Source: an uncultured SAR116 cluster alpha proteobacterium
Lineage (GTDB): Bacteria; Pseudomonadota; Alphaproteobacteria; Puniceispirillales; Marisalimonadaceae
Length of the DNA stretch: 64,000 nt
Reading direction: 5' to 3'
Assembly: GCA_902622875.1 (NCBI GenBank)
Contig: CACNRW010000003.1
Span: 62,001-126,000, forward strand
Below, piece after piece: positions 20,562 to 30,168 of the stretch. Under the pieces are notes generated by a model. It saw only the letters and a program-made list of their open reading frames with translations. It had not been told where the DNA came from and ran no database searches. The position numbers and the translations under genes were made by a program. Each line of letters opens with the position of its first letter. Within the stretch, counting starts at the first letter, position 1.

Positions 20562-21359
20562 TTAAATTAAATTCTTACTTTTTTTATTAAAAATAATTAT
20601 AAAGCACAGGCCAATTATAATCATTGGTAATGATAAGAGTTGGCCCATTGAAAAATCAAGGTATAAGTATCCAATATGAATATCTGGCTCTCTAAAAAAT
20701 TCTACAAAGAAACGAAAAAATCCATATAAAAATATAAAACATCCTGTTATCAAGCCTGTTTTGTTAAAAAAATTTGTCATATTCATTAGTAACCATAATA
20801 TAATAAATAACAATAAACCTTCAAAAAATGCCTCATAAATTTGGCTAGGATGCCTGGGTAAATTTCCTCCTTTTGGAAATATCATCCCAAACTTTTGTTG
20901 TGTAACTTTACCGTAAAGTTCACCATTAATGAAATTTGCTATTCTTCCAAAAAATATCCCAATTGGAGAGACTATTGAAATTAAGTCAGAAAAAACCATT
21001 ACAGATATTTTGTTAGATTTACTTGAATAAATTATTGCAATTACAACACCTATAAATCCACCGTGAAATGACATCCCACCATTCCAAATTTTAAAAATGT
21101 CTATAATATTATTTAAATAATATTCAGGATTGTAAAAGACTACATAACCTAATCTTCCTCCTAAAATTATTCCAATCATACAGTTGCCAATTAAATCACT
21201 CACATTTTTATTGCTAATTTTGAGTTTCTTAAATTTTATAATTTTCAATATTAAGAACCAGCATAAAAGAATTCCGCATATATAAGATATTGCGTACCAA
21301 CTGATTTTAATTACACCCAAGTCTATAGCTACAGGGTTAATATTTGGAAAAGTAAACAT
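20562..21359 (-). CDS. lgt: prolipoprotein diacylglyceryl transferase
   Basis: GGRLGYVVFYN, GGMSFHGGFIG, GRIANFINGELYG, RHPSQIYEAFFEG. Confidence 0.96.
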   Translation of the reverse strand: MFTFPNINPVAIDLGVIKISWYAISYICGILLCWFLILKIIKFKKLKISNKNVSDLIGNCMIGIILGGRLGYVVFYNPEYYLNNIIDIFKIWNGGMSFHGGFIGVVIAIIYSSKSNKISVMVFSDLISIVSPIGIFFGRIANFINGELYGKVTQQKFGMIFPKGGNLPRHPSQIYEAFFEGLLLFIILWLLMNMTNFFNKTGLITGCFIFLYGFFRFFVEFFREPDIHIGYLYLDFSMGQLLSLPMIIIGLCFIIIFNKKSKNLI

Positions 21360-21458
21360 ATATCATAATATTAAATTAATTTAATTAATAAATAAAAGCA
21401 TATATGTTACAATTATGAAAATATAGTATTAAAAAATCCAATAGTTAAAGGAAAATCT

Positions 21459-21719
21459 ATGAAAAAAAATAATTTTTTTTTAAAAGATACTGCGTCTGTT
21501 ATTACAGGAGCTCTTTCAACATTTTCAGATTTAAAAAATGAATTGGATAATATTATTAAAAGTAGATTTGAAAAATTTATTAATTCTCAAGGTATTGTAA
21601 GTAGGGAAGATTTTGAAGCTCTTGTTGATAGACATGAAAAATTAAATTCTGAACTTAATCTTTTAAAAGCAAAATTGGAAAATAAAAATAAAAATAAAAT
21701 TGCAAATAGCAAAAAGTAA
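21459..21719 (+). CDS. UbiK/BMFP-family accessory factor
   Basis: Short protein with VSREDFEALVDRHEKLNSELNLLKAKL heptad C-terminus, BMFP-like. Confidence 0.65.
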   Translation: MKKNNFFLKDTASVITGALSTFSDLKNELDNIIKSRFEKFINSQGIVSREDFEALVDRHEKLNSELNLLKAKLENKNKNKIANSKK

Positions 21720-21791
21720 GTTTTTGTTCATATAATCAATATATAGTATTATAGTCTTTATATTTATCTAAATATACTATATAAATATATT

Positions 21792-22244
21792 ATGACATAT
21801 GTACTGAAAAAAAAATTTTTTACTCCTAAATTATCTCATATTTTCCAAAAATATCATTTCAATTATAAAGGTGAAATTGCTGATTATTATTTAACGGTAA
21901 ACTATAATTATAATATTTTAAAGTTTGATTATACTTTAGATATTGATATTCCTAAAGATAAAATAAATGACCTATTAATATTAATAAGTTATGTAAATAA
22001 AAAAAATCGAGATGGATTTTTCATATTTGATCTGAAAGTAAATAAAGTTAAGTTTCATATCAATAGACGATATCCTGTAAAATTAAAAAATAGAATTATA
22101 GAGGATGCTATTGAAGATAATCTTAATCTAACTAACTCTTTATTTCATAATTTTACTATAGCGACACACAATTTAATATATGTAGAGAAACAAGATCGGA
22201 GTTATTTTGAATTAATGTTTATGGAAATTGAAGGACATGCTTAG
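21792..22244 (+). CDS. YbjN domain-containing protein
   Basis: YbjN-like; position ahead of proC. Confidence 0.65.
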   Translation: MTYVLKKKFFTPKLSHIFQKYHFNYKGEIADYYLTVNYNYNILKFDYTLDIDIPKDKINDLLILISYVNKKNRDGFFIFDLKVNKVKFHINRRYPVKLKNRIIEDAIEDNLNLTNSLFHNFTIATHNLIYVEKQDRSYFELMFMEIEGHA

Positions 22245-22291
22245 ATCTACTGTTGTTCTAATGACAACTGTTAAAATATATTAGGTTAAAT

Positions 22292-23116
22292 ATGAAAAAT
22301 GTAGTTCTATTTGGGTTTGGAAAAATGGGATCCTCCATTGCAAAAGGATGGATGCTTAAAAGTTTAAATTTTAATTTTTTTGTGGTTGAAAGAGAACCTT
22401 CCTTAAGAAATATTGCTATTAATGATGGCATAGAATCATATGAAAAATTTGAGCAATTATTAGAATGTGTTGATAAAGAAACTCTTGATATAATTTTTCT
22501 TGCTGTAAAGCCACAACAAATGAGTGAAACAATTAATGTTTTTTCTAGAATTAACTTCTCTAAGACTCTATTTATTTCAATCGCTGCTGGTCTTTCTTTT
22601 GATTGGTTTCAGTCAAAGCTTAAAAAAGATATAAAACTCGTTAGAGCCATGCCAAATTTACCAGCTTCAGTAGGTTTTGGAGTAACTGGTTATTGCAAAA
22701 CTAGTAATGTTAATGAAATAGAATTATTTGATGTACAAAATTTATTAAAAGCTTTTGGTAAGGCAGTTTACTTAGAATCTGAATCTTTTATTGATGTTAT
22801 AACGGCTATATCTGGATCTGGCCCCGCTTATGTTTTTTACTTTGCAGAGGTATTGTCTAAAATTGGTCTTAATAAAGGTCTATCAAAAAAAAATGCAAAT
22901 GCATTAGCCATTGAAACTATAATAGGTTCGGCAAGACTATTAGAAATGACAAATATTGATCCCAAGGTACTAAAGGAAAACGTTACTAGTCCTGGTGGAA
23001 CAACAGAAGCAGGTTTAGAAATACTTGCATCTTATGATTATGGATTGTATGATTTGTTAAATAAAACTGTTGATGCTGCAAAAAAAAGAGCTGAAGATTT
23101 AAATTCTAATCACTAA
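22292..23116 (+). CDS. proC: pyrroline-5-carboxylate reductase
   Basis: GFGKMGSSIAKGW, AVKPQQMSE, RAMPNLPASVGFGVTGY, AISGSGPAYVFYFAE, VTSPGGTTEAGL. Confidence 0.96.
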   Translation: MKNVVLFGFGKMGSSIAKGWMLKSLNFNFFVVEREPSLRNIAINDGIESYEKFEQLLECVDKETLDIIFLAVKPQQMSETINVFSRINFSKTLFISIAAGLSFDWFQSKLKKDIKLVRAMPNLPASVGFGVTGYCKTSNVNEIELFDVQNLLKAFGKAVYLESESFIDVITAISGSGPAYVFYFAEVLSKIGLNKGLSKKNANALAIETIIGSARLLEMTNIDPKVLKENVTSPGGTTEAGLEILASYDYGLYDLLNKTVDAAKKRAEDLNSNH

Positions 23117-23124
23117 ATAATTAT

Positions 23125-23730
23125 ATGAAAACTGAAGATAAAGACTCAAAATGGAAATTATGCAAAACATATTTTTCAATGTTAAATGATTCAAACAAAA
23201 ATTCAATAAATTTAGAAGAGCTTTGTTCAAAAAGTCAAATCTCTTATGATGAAGCAAAAAAAATAATACCTAAAAATTCTGTTAATAATCTATTTTTTTT
23301 AACTATACTTATTGCTAAGCTAGATAATGAAGCGTTAGAAGAATTTAAAACTGATATAGCTGAAGACACAATATCAACCACTTATGACAAAATTTTAGAA
23401 GGCTTAATTTTAAGGTTTGAAAAGCTTTTAGAATACAAACCTGCTTTAAAAATAATTAGTAAAGGATCCGATCGTAAAGCTGAAATTTTTTTTAAACTTT
23501 TACGACAAAATTATTATTTTATGTTTAACCTTTTAGGCCTAGTTGAAAATAAACAAAATTGTGGTTTAAAAATTATTAAGTCTATAGCTTTGAATATTGT
23601 ATTTGTAAAAGGAATAGATTTTTTTTTAAAAGATAAAAACAACAACCTCGATTCGATACTGAGATATTTAGATAAATATTTAAAAGACATTGAAGATATC
23701 GGTCTTTTCACTGGTATTATTACAAAGTAA
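23125..23730 (+). CDS. TetR-like helical hypothetical protein
   Basis: All-helical ORF with N-terminal HTH-like segment (LEELCSKSQISYDEAKKIIP), downstream of proC. Confidence 0.5.
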   Translation: MKTEDKDSKWKLCKTYFSMLNDSNKNSINLEELCSKSQISYDEAKKIIPKNSVNNLFFLTILIAKLDNEALEEFKTDIAEDTISTTYDKILEGLILRFEKLLEYKPALKIISKGSDRKAEIFFKLLRQNYYFMFNLLGLVENKQNCGLKIIKSIALNIVFVKGIDFFLKDKNNNLDSILRYLDKYLKDIEDIGLFTGIITK

Positions 23731-25041
23731 TTATAAAGGTAGTAACAACCTGACTCTCAACCCACCTAAAGGACTGTCTTCTAATATTAACTCCCCACCA
23801 TGATTAAGTGCTGAATTCTTGGCAATTGATAAACCTAGTCCAGTACCACCAGTTTTATTATTTCTTGAGTTATCCAATCTTGTAAATGGTAATACAACCT
23901 CCTCTCTTTTATCTCTAGGTATTCCTGGCCCATTATCATCAATTATAACTTCACTATGATCATCGAAAATTTGAATTTGAGCATTCGCTTTCCCTGCATA
24001 TCTAATTGCGTTAGTAAATAAATTTATTAGCGCTCGTCTTATTGATTGAACTTGAATTGGAAAAATTGGAATATTCTCTGGTGGTACTGCAATATTAATT
24101 TTTTCTCCATTTGGATCAGAGGATTTTGCCGCTTGTTGAAGTAACTTAAATAAACTTGCATCAACCATTTGTTCTTCTCGTTCATTTCTTGCAAAATCTA
24201 GATAGCCATCTATCATTTTTTCCAATTCAATTAACTCTTTTTCAAAATCCTCTTTCATTTCTCTGTTGTTATTCATAACTGCCAATTGAAGTCTCATTCT
24301 AGTAAGTGGTGTTTTTAAATCATGACTTACTCCTGCTAGAAGAGATGTTTTTTCTGAGATTTGTTTATTTATCCTATGTCTCATAGCTTGAAATGCTCTT
24401 CCAGCTATTCTTACTTCAGTAGCTCCTTCAATATTAAAATTATCAACTTCTCTTCCAAAACCAATTTGACGTGCGGCATTTGCTAATCTTAATATTGGAC
24501 TTACCTGTCTTCTAAGAAATATAATTGCTATAGAAAAAAGTATTACTGATGCACCTATTGACCACATTATAAAAGTAATACCTGTAGGAACAAATAGTCT
24601 TTTATTATCTACATGCATTCTAACTATTCCGTTAGCTAATTGAATATCCACATAAAATTGTCTGGAATTCTCAATTGTTGATAAATAGAAAGGTTCTTTT
24701 ATTCTAGACTCTAAAGATAATCGAAAATTCTGGAATTTAGCATTAAACGATTGATTAGGCTTTAAAATGCCACCATCTAACCAGTAAAAAATTATATCAA
24801 AATATTGTCTTGCTCTAACAGCTGACAATGCTCTTTGATCTTTAGAAGGCTCACTCCCAAGCTCATCTATTAACAATCCTAAATCTTTAGCTAGATTGTG
24901 AGACATATGCCTTGAAACCCAATCCCAATGTCGTTCATAGAATATAGATACAGAAATAATTTGAACAAGAATTATAGGCACAAGTATAATCGCTAACATT
25001 CTTCCAAATAAACTTTTGGGTGTTATATCTCGCAATCTCAT
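23731..25041 (-). CDS. EnvZ-like sensor histidine kinase
   Basis: Two TMs with HAMP, LLAGVSHDLKTPLTRMRLQL H-box, NLFTNAIRYA N-box, DNGPGIP, GTGLGLSIAK. Confidence 0.93.
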   Translation of the reverse strand: MRLRDITPKSLFGRMLAIILVPIILVQIISVSIFYERHWDWVSRHMSHNLAKDLGLLIDELGSEPSKDQRALSAVRARQYFDIIFYWLDGGILKPNQSFNAKFQNFRLSLESRIKEPFYLSTIENSRQFYVDIQLANGIVRMHVDNKRLFVPTGITFIMWSIGASVILFSIAIIFLRRQVSPILRLANAARQIGFGREVDNFNIEGATEVRIAGRAFQAMRHRINKQISEKTSLLAGVSHDLKTPLTRMRLQLAVMNNNREMKEDFEKELIELEKMIDGYLDFARNEREEQMVDASLFKLLQQAAKSSDPNGEKINIAVPPENIPIFPIQVQSIRRALINLFTNAIRYAGKANAQIQIFDDHSEVIIDDNGPGIPRDKREEVVLPFTRLDNSRNNKTGGTGLGLSIAKNSALNHGGELILEDSPLGGLRVRLLLPL

Positions 25042-25056
25042 TATTTATTCTTTATC

Positions 25057-25785
25057 TTAATCATTATTAATTTTATAATCATGTGTTTGGAGCATCCAAC
25101 CTATACCCCTTACGGTTTGAAGATAAATAGGGTATCTTTGATCATCTTCTATTTTACGTCTAATTCTTGCAATAGCTACATCGATAGATCGGGTTTCCAT
25201 GTAACCACCAAGTGATTTATTTATATCATCTCTTGAAAAAGCTTTATTTGGAGCCTTGCAAAAACAATTTAATAATTTTTGCTCAGATGTAGTAAGATGA
25301 ACAGGTGCATTATTTTTATATAAGTTTAAAGATTTTTGATTAAATGAAAACGGACCAAATATAGTGTTATCATTAACACCAGATTTTTTGAAATTTTCAG
25401 GATTTCTTTTAAGTATATTTTGTATTCTTAGCAACAATTCTCTTGGTTCAAAGGGCTTAGTCATATAATCATCAGCGCCATACTCTAGACCATCAAGTCT
25501 GTCCTCTGGGTTTGACATGGCAGTCAACATTAAGGTAGGTACTGAATTTGTTTTTCTAATTTCTTTTAAAAAATCCAGACCATTTTGCCCTGGCATCATT
25601 ATATCAATCACAAGCAAGTCAAAAATTAATGTTTCCATAATTTTTTTGGCTTTTTGAGTATTTTCAGCGTCGGAAACTCGAAGACCATTATTTTCTAAAA
25701 ACTTTTTTAGTAAAAATCTGATTTTTTGATCATCATCAATTATTAAAATATGAAAATATAATTTTTTTAAATCTGGGGTATTCAT
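25057..25785 (-). CDS. OmpR-like response regulator
   Basis: Receiver DDDQKIR...DLLVIDIMMPGQNG...KPF, winged-helix C-terminus RSIDVAIARIRRKIEDD...TVRGIGWML. Confidence 0.93.
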   Translation of the reverse strand: MNTPDLKKLYFHILIIDDDQKIRFLLKKFLENNGLRVSDAENTQKAKKIMETLIFDLLVIDIMMPGQNGLDFLKEIRKTNSVPTLMLTAMSNPEDRLDGLEYGADDYMTKPFEPRELLLRIQNILKRNPENFKKSGVNDNTIFGPFSFNQKSLNLYKNNAPVHLTTSEQKLLNCFCKAPNKAFSRDDINKSLGGYMETRSIDVAIARIRRKIEDDQRYPIYLQTVRGIGWMLQTHDYKINND

Positions 25786-25957
25786 TCTATAAAATAAGGT
25801 CAATTTCCATCGAATTAAAATTATTTGCTCGGTAATAAAAGCTCAAAAAGATAAAATTACTAAATTACTTAATTAATTTCAAAACATATTTGTTAATATT
25901 TGATTATTTAATAATAATGTGGATTATAAAATATATTTAAATTTGGAGGAATTGCTT

Positions 25958-26836
25958 TTGGATAACTTTTCATTTGATAATCGTGACGGTTATATATGGT
26001 ATAATGGAAATTTAGTTGAATGGAAAACTGCTAATATTCATGTACTAAATCACGGTTTACATTATGCTAGTTGTGTTTTTGAAGGTGAAAGAGCATACAA
26101 AGGTAAGATTTTTGAAACAAAGAAACATACTGATAGGTTGTTCAACTCCGCTCATTCGCTTGATATGGAAATACCTTTTTCTAAGAATGAAATAGAAACA
26201 GCAAAAGATCTTTTGCTTGAAAAAAATTCATTATCAGATGCTTATGTTAGACCAGTTGTCTGGAGAGGGAGTGAAATGATGGCTGTTTCTGCACAGTCAA
26301 CTAAAATAAATGTAGCAATTGCTGTTTGGGAATGGCCAAGTTATTTTGATCCAGATCAAAAAATGCAAGGTATTAAACTTGATATTGCAAGATGGAGACG
26401 TCCAAGTCCTGAATGTGGACCTGTTCATGCTAAAGCTGCTGGTTTATATATGATTTGTACACTTTCTAAACATGAAGCGGAAGCAAAAGGTTATAGTGAT
26501 GCTTTAATGTTAGACTATAGGGGACAAGTTGCTGAGGCAACAGGTGCTAATATTTTTTTTAAAATGCCAGATGGAAAATTACATACGCCATTGGCAGATT
26601 GTTTTCTTGATGGTATCACGAGAAGAACAGTAATGAAATTGGCTAAAGAAAATGGTATTGAGATTATTGAAAGAAAAATCATGCCTGAAGAAATGGTTGA
26701 TGCAGAAGAATGTTTTTTGACTGGTACCGCGGCAGAAGTTACCCCAGTTCAATCAATCGGCGACTATAAATTTAAACCAGGTGAATTTTGTCTAAAATTG
26801 ACAAAAGCTTATTCAGATTTAGTTAATATTGGTTAG
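25958..26836 (+). CDS. ilvE: branched-chain amino acid aminotransferase
   Basis: GLHYASCVFEGERAYKGKIF, YVRPVVWRG, EATGANIFF, FLTGTAAEVTPV. Start reassigned from GTG 25919 to TTG 25958 because GGAGGA lies at 25945-25950 and conserved homology begins there. Confidence 0.93.
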   Translation: MDNFSFDNRDGYIWYNGNLVEWKTANIHVLNHGLHYASCVFEGERAYKGKIFETKKHTDRLFNSAHSLDMEIPFSKNEIETAKDLLLEKNSLSDAYVRPVVWRGSEMMAVSAQSTKINVAIAVWEWPSYFDPDQKMQGIKLDIARWRRPSPECGPVHAKAAGLYMICTLSKHEAEAKGYSDALMLDYRGQVAEATGANIFFKMPDGKLHTPLADCFLDGITRRTVMKLAKENGIEIIERKIMPEEMVDAEECFLTGTAAEVTPVQSIGDYKFKPGEFCLKLTKAYSDLVNIG

Positions 26837-26844
26837 ATAAAATA

Positions 26845-27321
26845 TCAAACAACCCATTTTTTTGTAGCTTCATCGTCAGATAAATTATAATCAACCCATT
26901 TTTTTTGATTGTTATTTTCTTCAACTTTCCAAAATGGAGCTTTTGTTTTCAACCAATCCATTATAAAATTACAACTGTAGAAAGCATTTTGTCTATGCTT
27001 TGAGGACACACCAACAAAAACAATTTGATCTGAGGGTAATAATTTTCCAATTCTATGTATTACAGTTACCCCAGAAATACTCCATCTTTCACAGCTTTGT
27101 TTAACAATTTTTTCAATTTCTAATTCAGTCATTCCGGGATAATGCTCTAGTGTCATTGAATCTATTAAACTGTTGTTTCTTTCATCAAAACCTCTGACAA
27201 CACCAACAAAATTTACAATTGCACCCGTTTCATTTTCACGTAAAATTTTAGTCTCTTCTGAAACATCAAAATCTTCATACTGTATTTTGATTTTAACTCG
27301 GATTGTTGTTTTTTTATCCAT
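26845..27321 (-). CDS. moaE: molybdopterin synthase catalytic subunit
   Basis: GAIVNFVGVVRGFDERN, LEHYPGMTE, HRIGKL, VGVSSKHRQNAFYSCNFIMDWLKTKAPFWKVE. Confidence 0.95.
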   Translation of the reverse strand: MDKKTTIRVKIKIQYEDFDVSEETKILRENETGAIVNFVGVVRGFDERNNSLIDSMTLEHYPGMTELEIEKIVKQSCERWSISGVTVIHRIGKLLPSDQIVFVGVSSKHRQNAFYSCNFIMDWLKTKAPFWKVEENNNQKKWVDYNLSDDEATKKWVV

Positions 27322-27573
27322 TTATCCTCCTGTCACAGGGGGAAAAAAAGCTACTTCATCATTATTACTAATCTTTGTTTCAACAGAGCAATATGTTTTG
27401 TTTACAGCAATTTTAATTAAATCTTTTTTTACAAAAACTTTTTTGTAATCATCGTTTAAATTATTTAAGTAATTAATAAGTTCGCTTATGTTATTTACAT
27501 TATCAGGAAGCTCAATAAGTTCTTCTGACTTACCAATATGTTCTTTAATCCAAGAAAAGTATTTTATAACCAT
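27322..27573 (-). CDS. moaD: molybdopterin synthase sulfur carrier subunit
   Basis: Ubiquitin-like small ORF ending in ...NNDEVAFFPPVTGG with C-terminal GG; directly upstream of moaE. Confidence 0.94.
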   Translation of the reverse strand: MVIKYFSWIKEHIGKSEELIELPDNVNNISELINYLNNLNDDYKKVFVKKDLIKIAVNKTYCSVETKISNNDEVAFFPPVTGG

Positions 27574-28175
27574 TACTCATTCTCATTTTTATTATTTTTA
27601 AAAAATAAAACTAATTTCATAATATATTGAATCCCAGTTATCAAAGTAATTATGGCTGCAACCCATAGAAAAGTATATGAAATGATGCCTAACGCTTCAA
27701 TATTGTAAGAAAAAGTATTTGTTCGCCAAACTAAAAAACTGCCACAGGCAATCAGTTGCATTGTGGTCTTCCATTTTGAAAGAAAGGTTACTTCTAAGGT
27801 AATATCATAACCAGCAATACTTTCTCTTATTCCGCTAATTAAAACTTCTCTTAAAACTATTATAAGTGCAGGTATAAAGGCGTAATTATATTCAAACATA
27901 TGCTCTGTACCTAAAGCAAAAATTAATCCAATTACCAAAAGTTTATCAGCAATTGGATCTAGAATTTTTCCAAAATTGGATATAACTTTATATTTTCTAG
28001 CATAAAAACCATCAAAATAGTCAGTCATACCAGCTAAAATTAATAAAGGTGTAGCAACTATTGCACCCATTTCACCTCCATAGATTACAATTAAGGGAAG
28101 TAATAATGCTGTTAAACATCTGAACAATGTTAAACCATTAGGTATTGTACTTTTGATTAAACTTTCTTTTAGCAT
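27573..28175 (-). CDS. pgsA: CDP-diacylglycerol--glycerol-3-phosphate 3-phosphatidyltransferase
   Basis: CDP-alcohol phosphotransferase motif DYFDGFYARKYKVISNFGKILDPIADK. Confidence 0.94.
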   Translation of the reverse strand: MLKESLIKSTIPNGLTLFRCLTALLLPLIVIYGGEMGAIVATPLLILAGMTDYFDGFYARKYKVISNFGKILDPIADKLLVIGLIFALGTEHMFEYNYAFIPALIIVLREVLISGIRESIAGYDITLEVTFLSKWKTTMQLIACGSFLVWRTNTFSYNIEALGIISYTFLWVAAIITLITGIQYIMKLVLFFKNNKNENE

Positions 28176-28246
28176 TAATAGCCTTAGTTAAAATCTATTT
28201 TGCTACTACATTAAAGGTAAAATCTATTATAGTTAAGCAATTATTA

Positions 28247-30124
28247 TTAATTAAAAAAGTTAAATACTTTTTGTGCTGTTGACTTGTTAATTCCTTCAAC
28301 TTTTAATAAATCCTTTAAACTAGCTGTTCCAACGGCTTTTGCTGAACCAAATTCGTTAAGCAATGATTTCTTTCTTTTAGCACCTATACCGTCTATTTCA
28401 TCTAATGGGTTTTGAAACAATCTTTTTTTACTTTTAAGTCTATGGCCGGTAATGGCATATCTGTGAACTTCATCTCTTAGTTTTTGAAGAAAAAATAAAA
28501 TTGTGTCATCTTTTTCAAATTTTATTTTATCGTTATACTTGGTATAAAAATTTTCTCTTCCTGCATCTCTTTTTATACCCTTAGAAACTGCTAATACTTC
28601 AATATTGCCAACTTTTAATTTTTTAAGTACTGATAAAACAGTATTCAAATGACCTTTACCTCCGTCAATTATTAATAAATCAGGATAATTTGAAGAAGCT
28701 TTTCCAGTAAATCTTCTTTCAATAACTTCTTTCATCATTAAATAATCATTATTATTCAGAGTTTCAGAGTTATTTGATAAATTTTTGTTTTTGTACTCAG
28801 AATTTATATTATACTTTCTATATAATGATTTCAAAAAACCATCCTCATTAAAAGCTATCATTGCACCTATCGGTGATTTACCTTGATGGTGAGAGTTGTC
28901 ATATACTTCTAATTTTTTTATTTTCTTTCTAAAATGAAAGACATCTTGAAGTTTTAATAAATTTTTTTGATTTGATGATTTCTCATAGATTTTTCTATAA
29001 AGGTTTTCTTCAGCATTTTTTAAGGTGGAATTAATAAGTTCTAATTTTTTACCTTTTTGAGGAGACTCAATTTCAACTTTAAATGCATGTTTTGTTTTGA
29101 GAAATTTTTCAATGAGGGATTTATCTTTAGGATATTCATTAACAAGTATACTCTCTGCTGGGATATTTTTTTCGTAAAATTGGCATATAAATGCTTGCAT
29201 GATTTCATTTTCATTAACATCAGTCCCGTTTCTTCCAGGATTAGGAAAATAAGATTTTGATCCGTAGTTACAACCGTTCCTAATAATAGTCATTTGAATT
29301 ACGACTTTATTATCAATTTTTTTTATTACTAAAAAATCAATATTTTTAACGTTTGGTATATTAATGTTTTGACTAGCATTTACTTCTGTTAGAGCTTTAA
29401 CTCTATTTCTAAAAATTGCCGCAGCTTCAAAGTTTTGTTTATTTGACTCATCATACATTTTGTCTATCAAACTTTGTTTTATTTTTTTTGAATTCCCATT
29501 TAGAAAGTTTTTGGCCTCAACTACAGTTTTTTTATAATTTTCCTCAGATATAAAATTTACACAAGGAGCACTGCATCTTTTTATTTGATATTGTAGACAG
29601 GGTCTAGTTCTTGATTTAAATATATTATCATTGCAAGTTCTCAGTAGAAATGCCTTTTGCAATGTTTCAATTGTTTTGTAAATCGTTCTTTTAGATACAA
29701 ATGGTCCAAAGTATTCTCCTCTAATAGTTCTTGGTCCTCGATGAGAAGAAATTTGTGGAAATGGATGTGATAAATTAAACAATATGGAACTAAAACTTTT
29801 GTCGTCCTTAAGTAATATGTTGTAAATTGGTTCGAATTTTTTAATTAAATTCGACTCTAATAATAGTGCTTCAACTTCTGACGACGTAATAATGATCTCC
29901 ATTTTAACTGTACTTGAGACCATGTATGTTAGTCTTGAGTTAAGTCTTTTTGGCTGAGTGTAAAAACTAACTCTATTTTTTAGATTTTTTGCTTTGCCAA
30001 TATATAAATACTCTTCGTTTTCTCCCAACATCTGATAAATTCCAGATTTATTAGGAATTGTTGTTAATTCATTTTTTATTATCTCAATCCCATTACTAAG
30101 AGAAGGTTTAGTCTTTTTTTTCAT
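28247..30124 (-). CDS. uvrC: excinuclease ABC subunit C
   Basis: GIYQMLGENEEYLYIGKAKNLKNRV GIY-YIG domain, YFGPF, YDNSHHQGKSPIGAM, LLIIDGGKGHLN, HhH C-terminus. Confidence 0.97.
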   Translation of the reverse strand: MKKKTKPSLSNGIEIIKNELTTIPNKSGIYQMLGENEEYLYIGKAKNLKNRVSFYTQPKRLNSRLTYMVSSTVKMEIIITSSEVEALLLESNLIKKFEPIYNILLKDDKSFSSILFNLSHPFPQISSHRGPRTIRGEYFGPFVSKRTIYKTIETLQKAFLLRTCNDNIFKSRTRPCLQYQIKRCSAPCVNFISEENYKKTVVEAKNFLNGNSKKIKQSLIDKMYDESNKQNFEAAAIFRNRVKALTEVNASQNINIPNVKNIDFLVIKKIDNKVVIQMTIIRNGCNYGSKSYFPNPGRNGTDVNENEIMQAFICQFYEKNIPAESILVNEYPKDKSLIEKFLKTKHAFKVEIESPQKGKKLELINSTLKNAEENLYRKIYEKSSNQKNLLKLQDVFHFRKKIKKLEVYDNSHHQGKSPIGAMIAFNEDGFLKSLYRKYNINSEYKNKNLSNNSETLNNNDYLMMKEVIERRFTGKASSNYPDLLIIDGGKGHLNTVLSVLKKLKVGNIEVLAVSKGIKRDAGRENFYTKYNDKIKFEKDDTILFFLQKLRDEVHRYAITGHRLKSKKRLFQNPLDEIDGIGAKRKKSLLNEFGSAKAVGTASLKDLLKVEGINKSTAQKVFNFFN

Positions 30125-30168
30125 CTAATATATTTTGCACCTTAAATTAATTTTTATAAATAGTGTTT

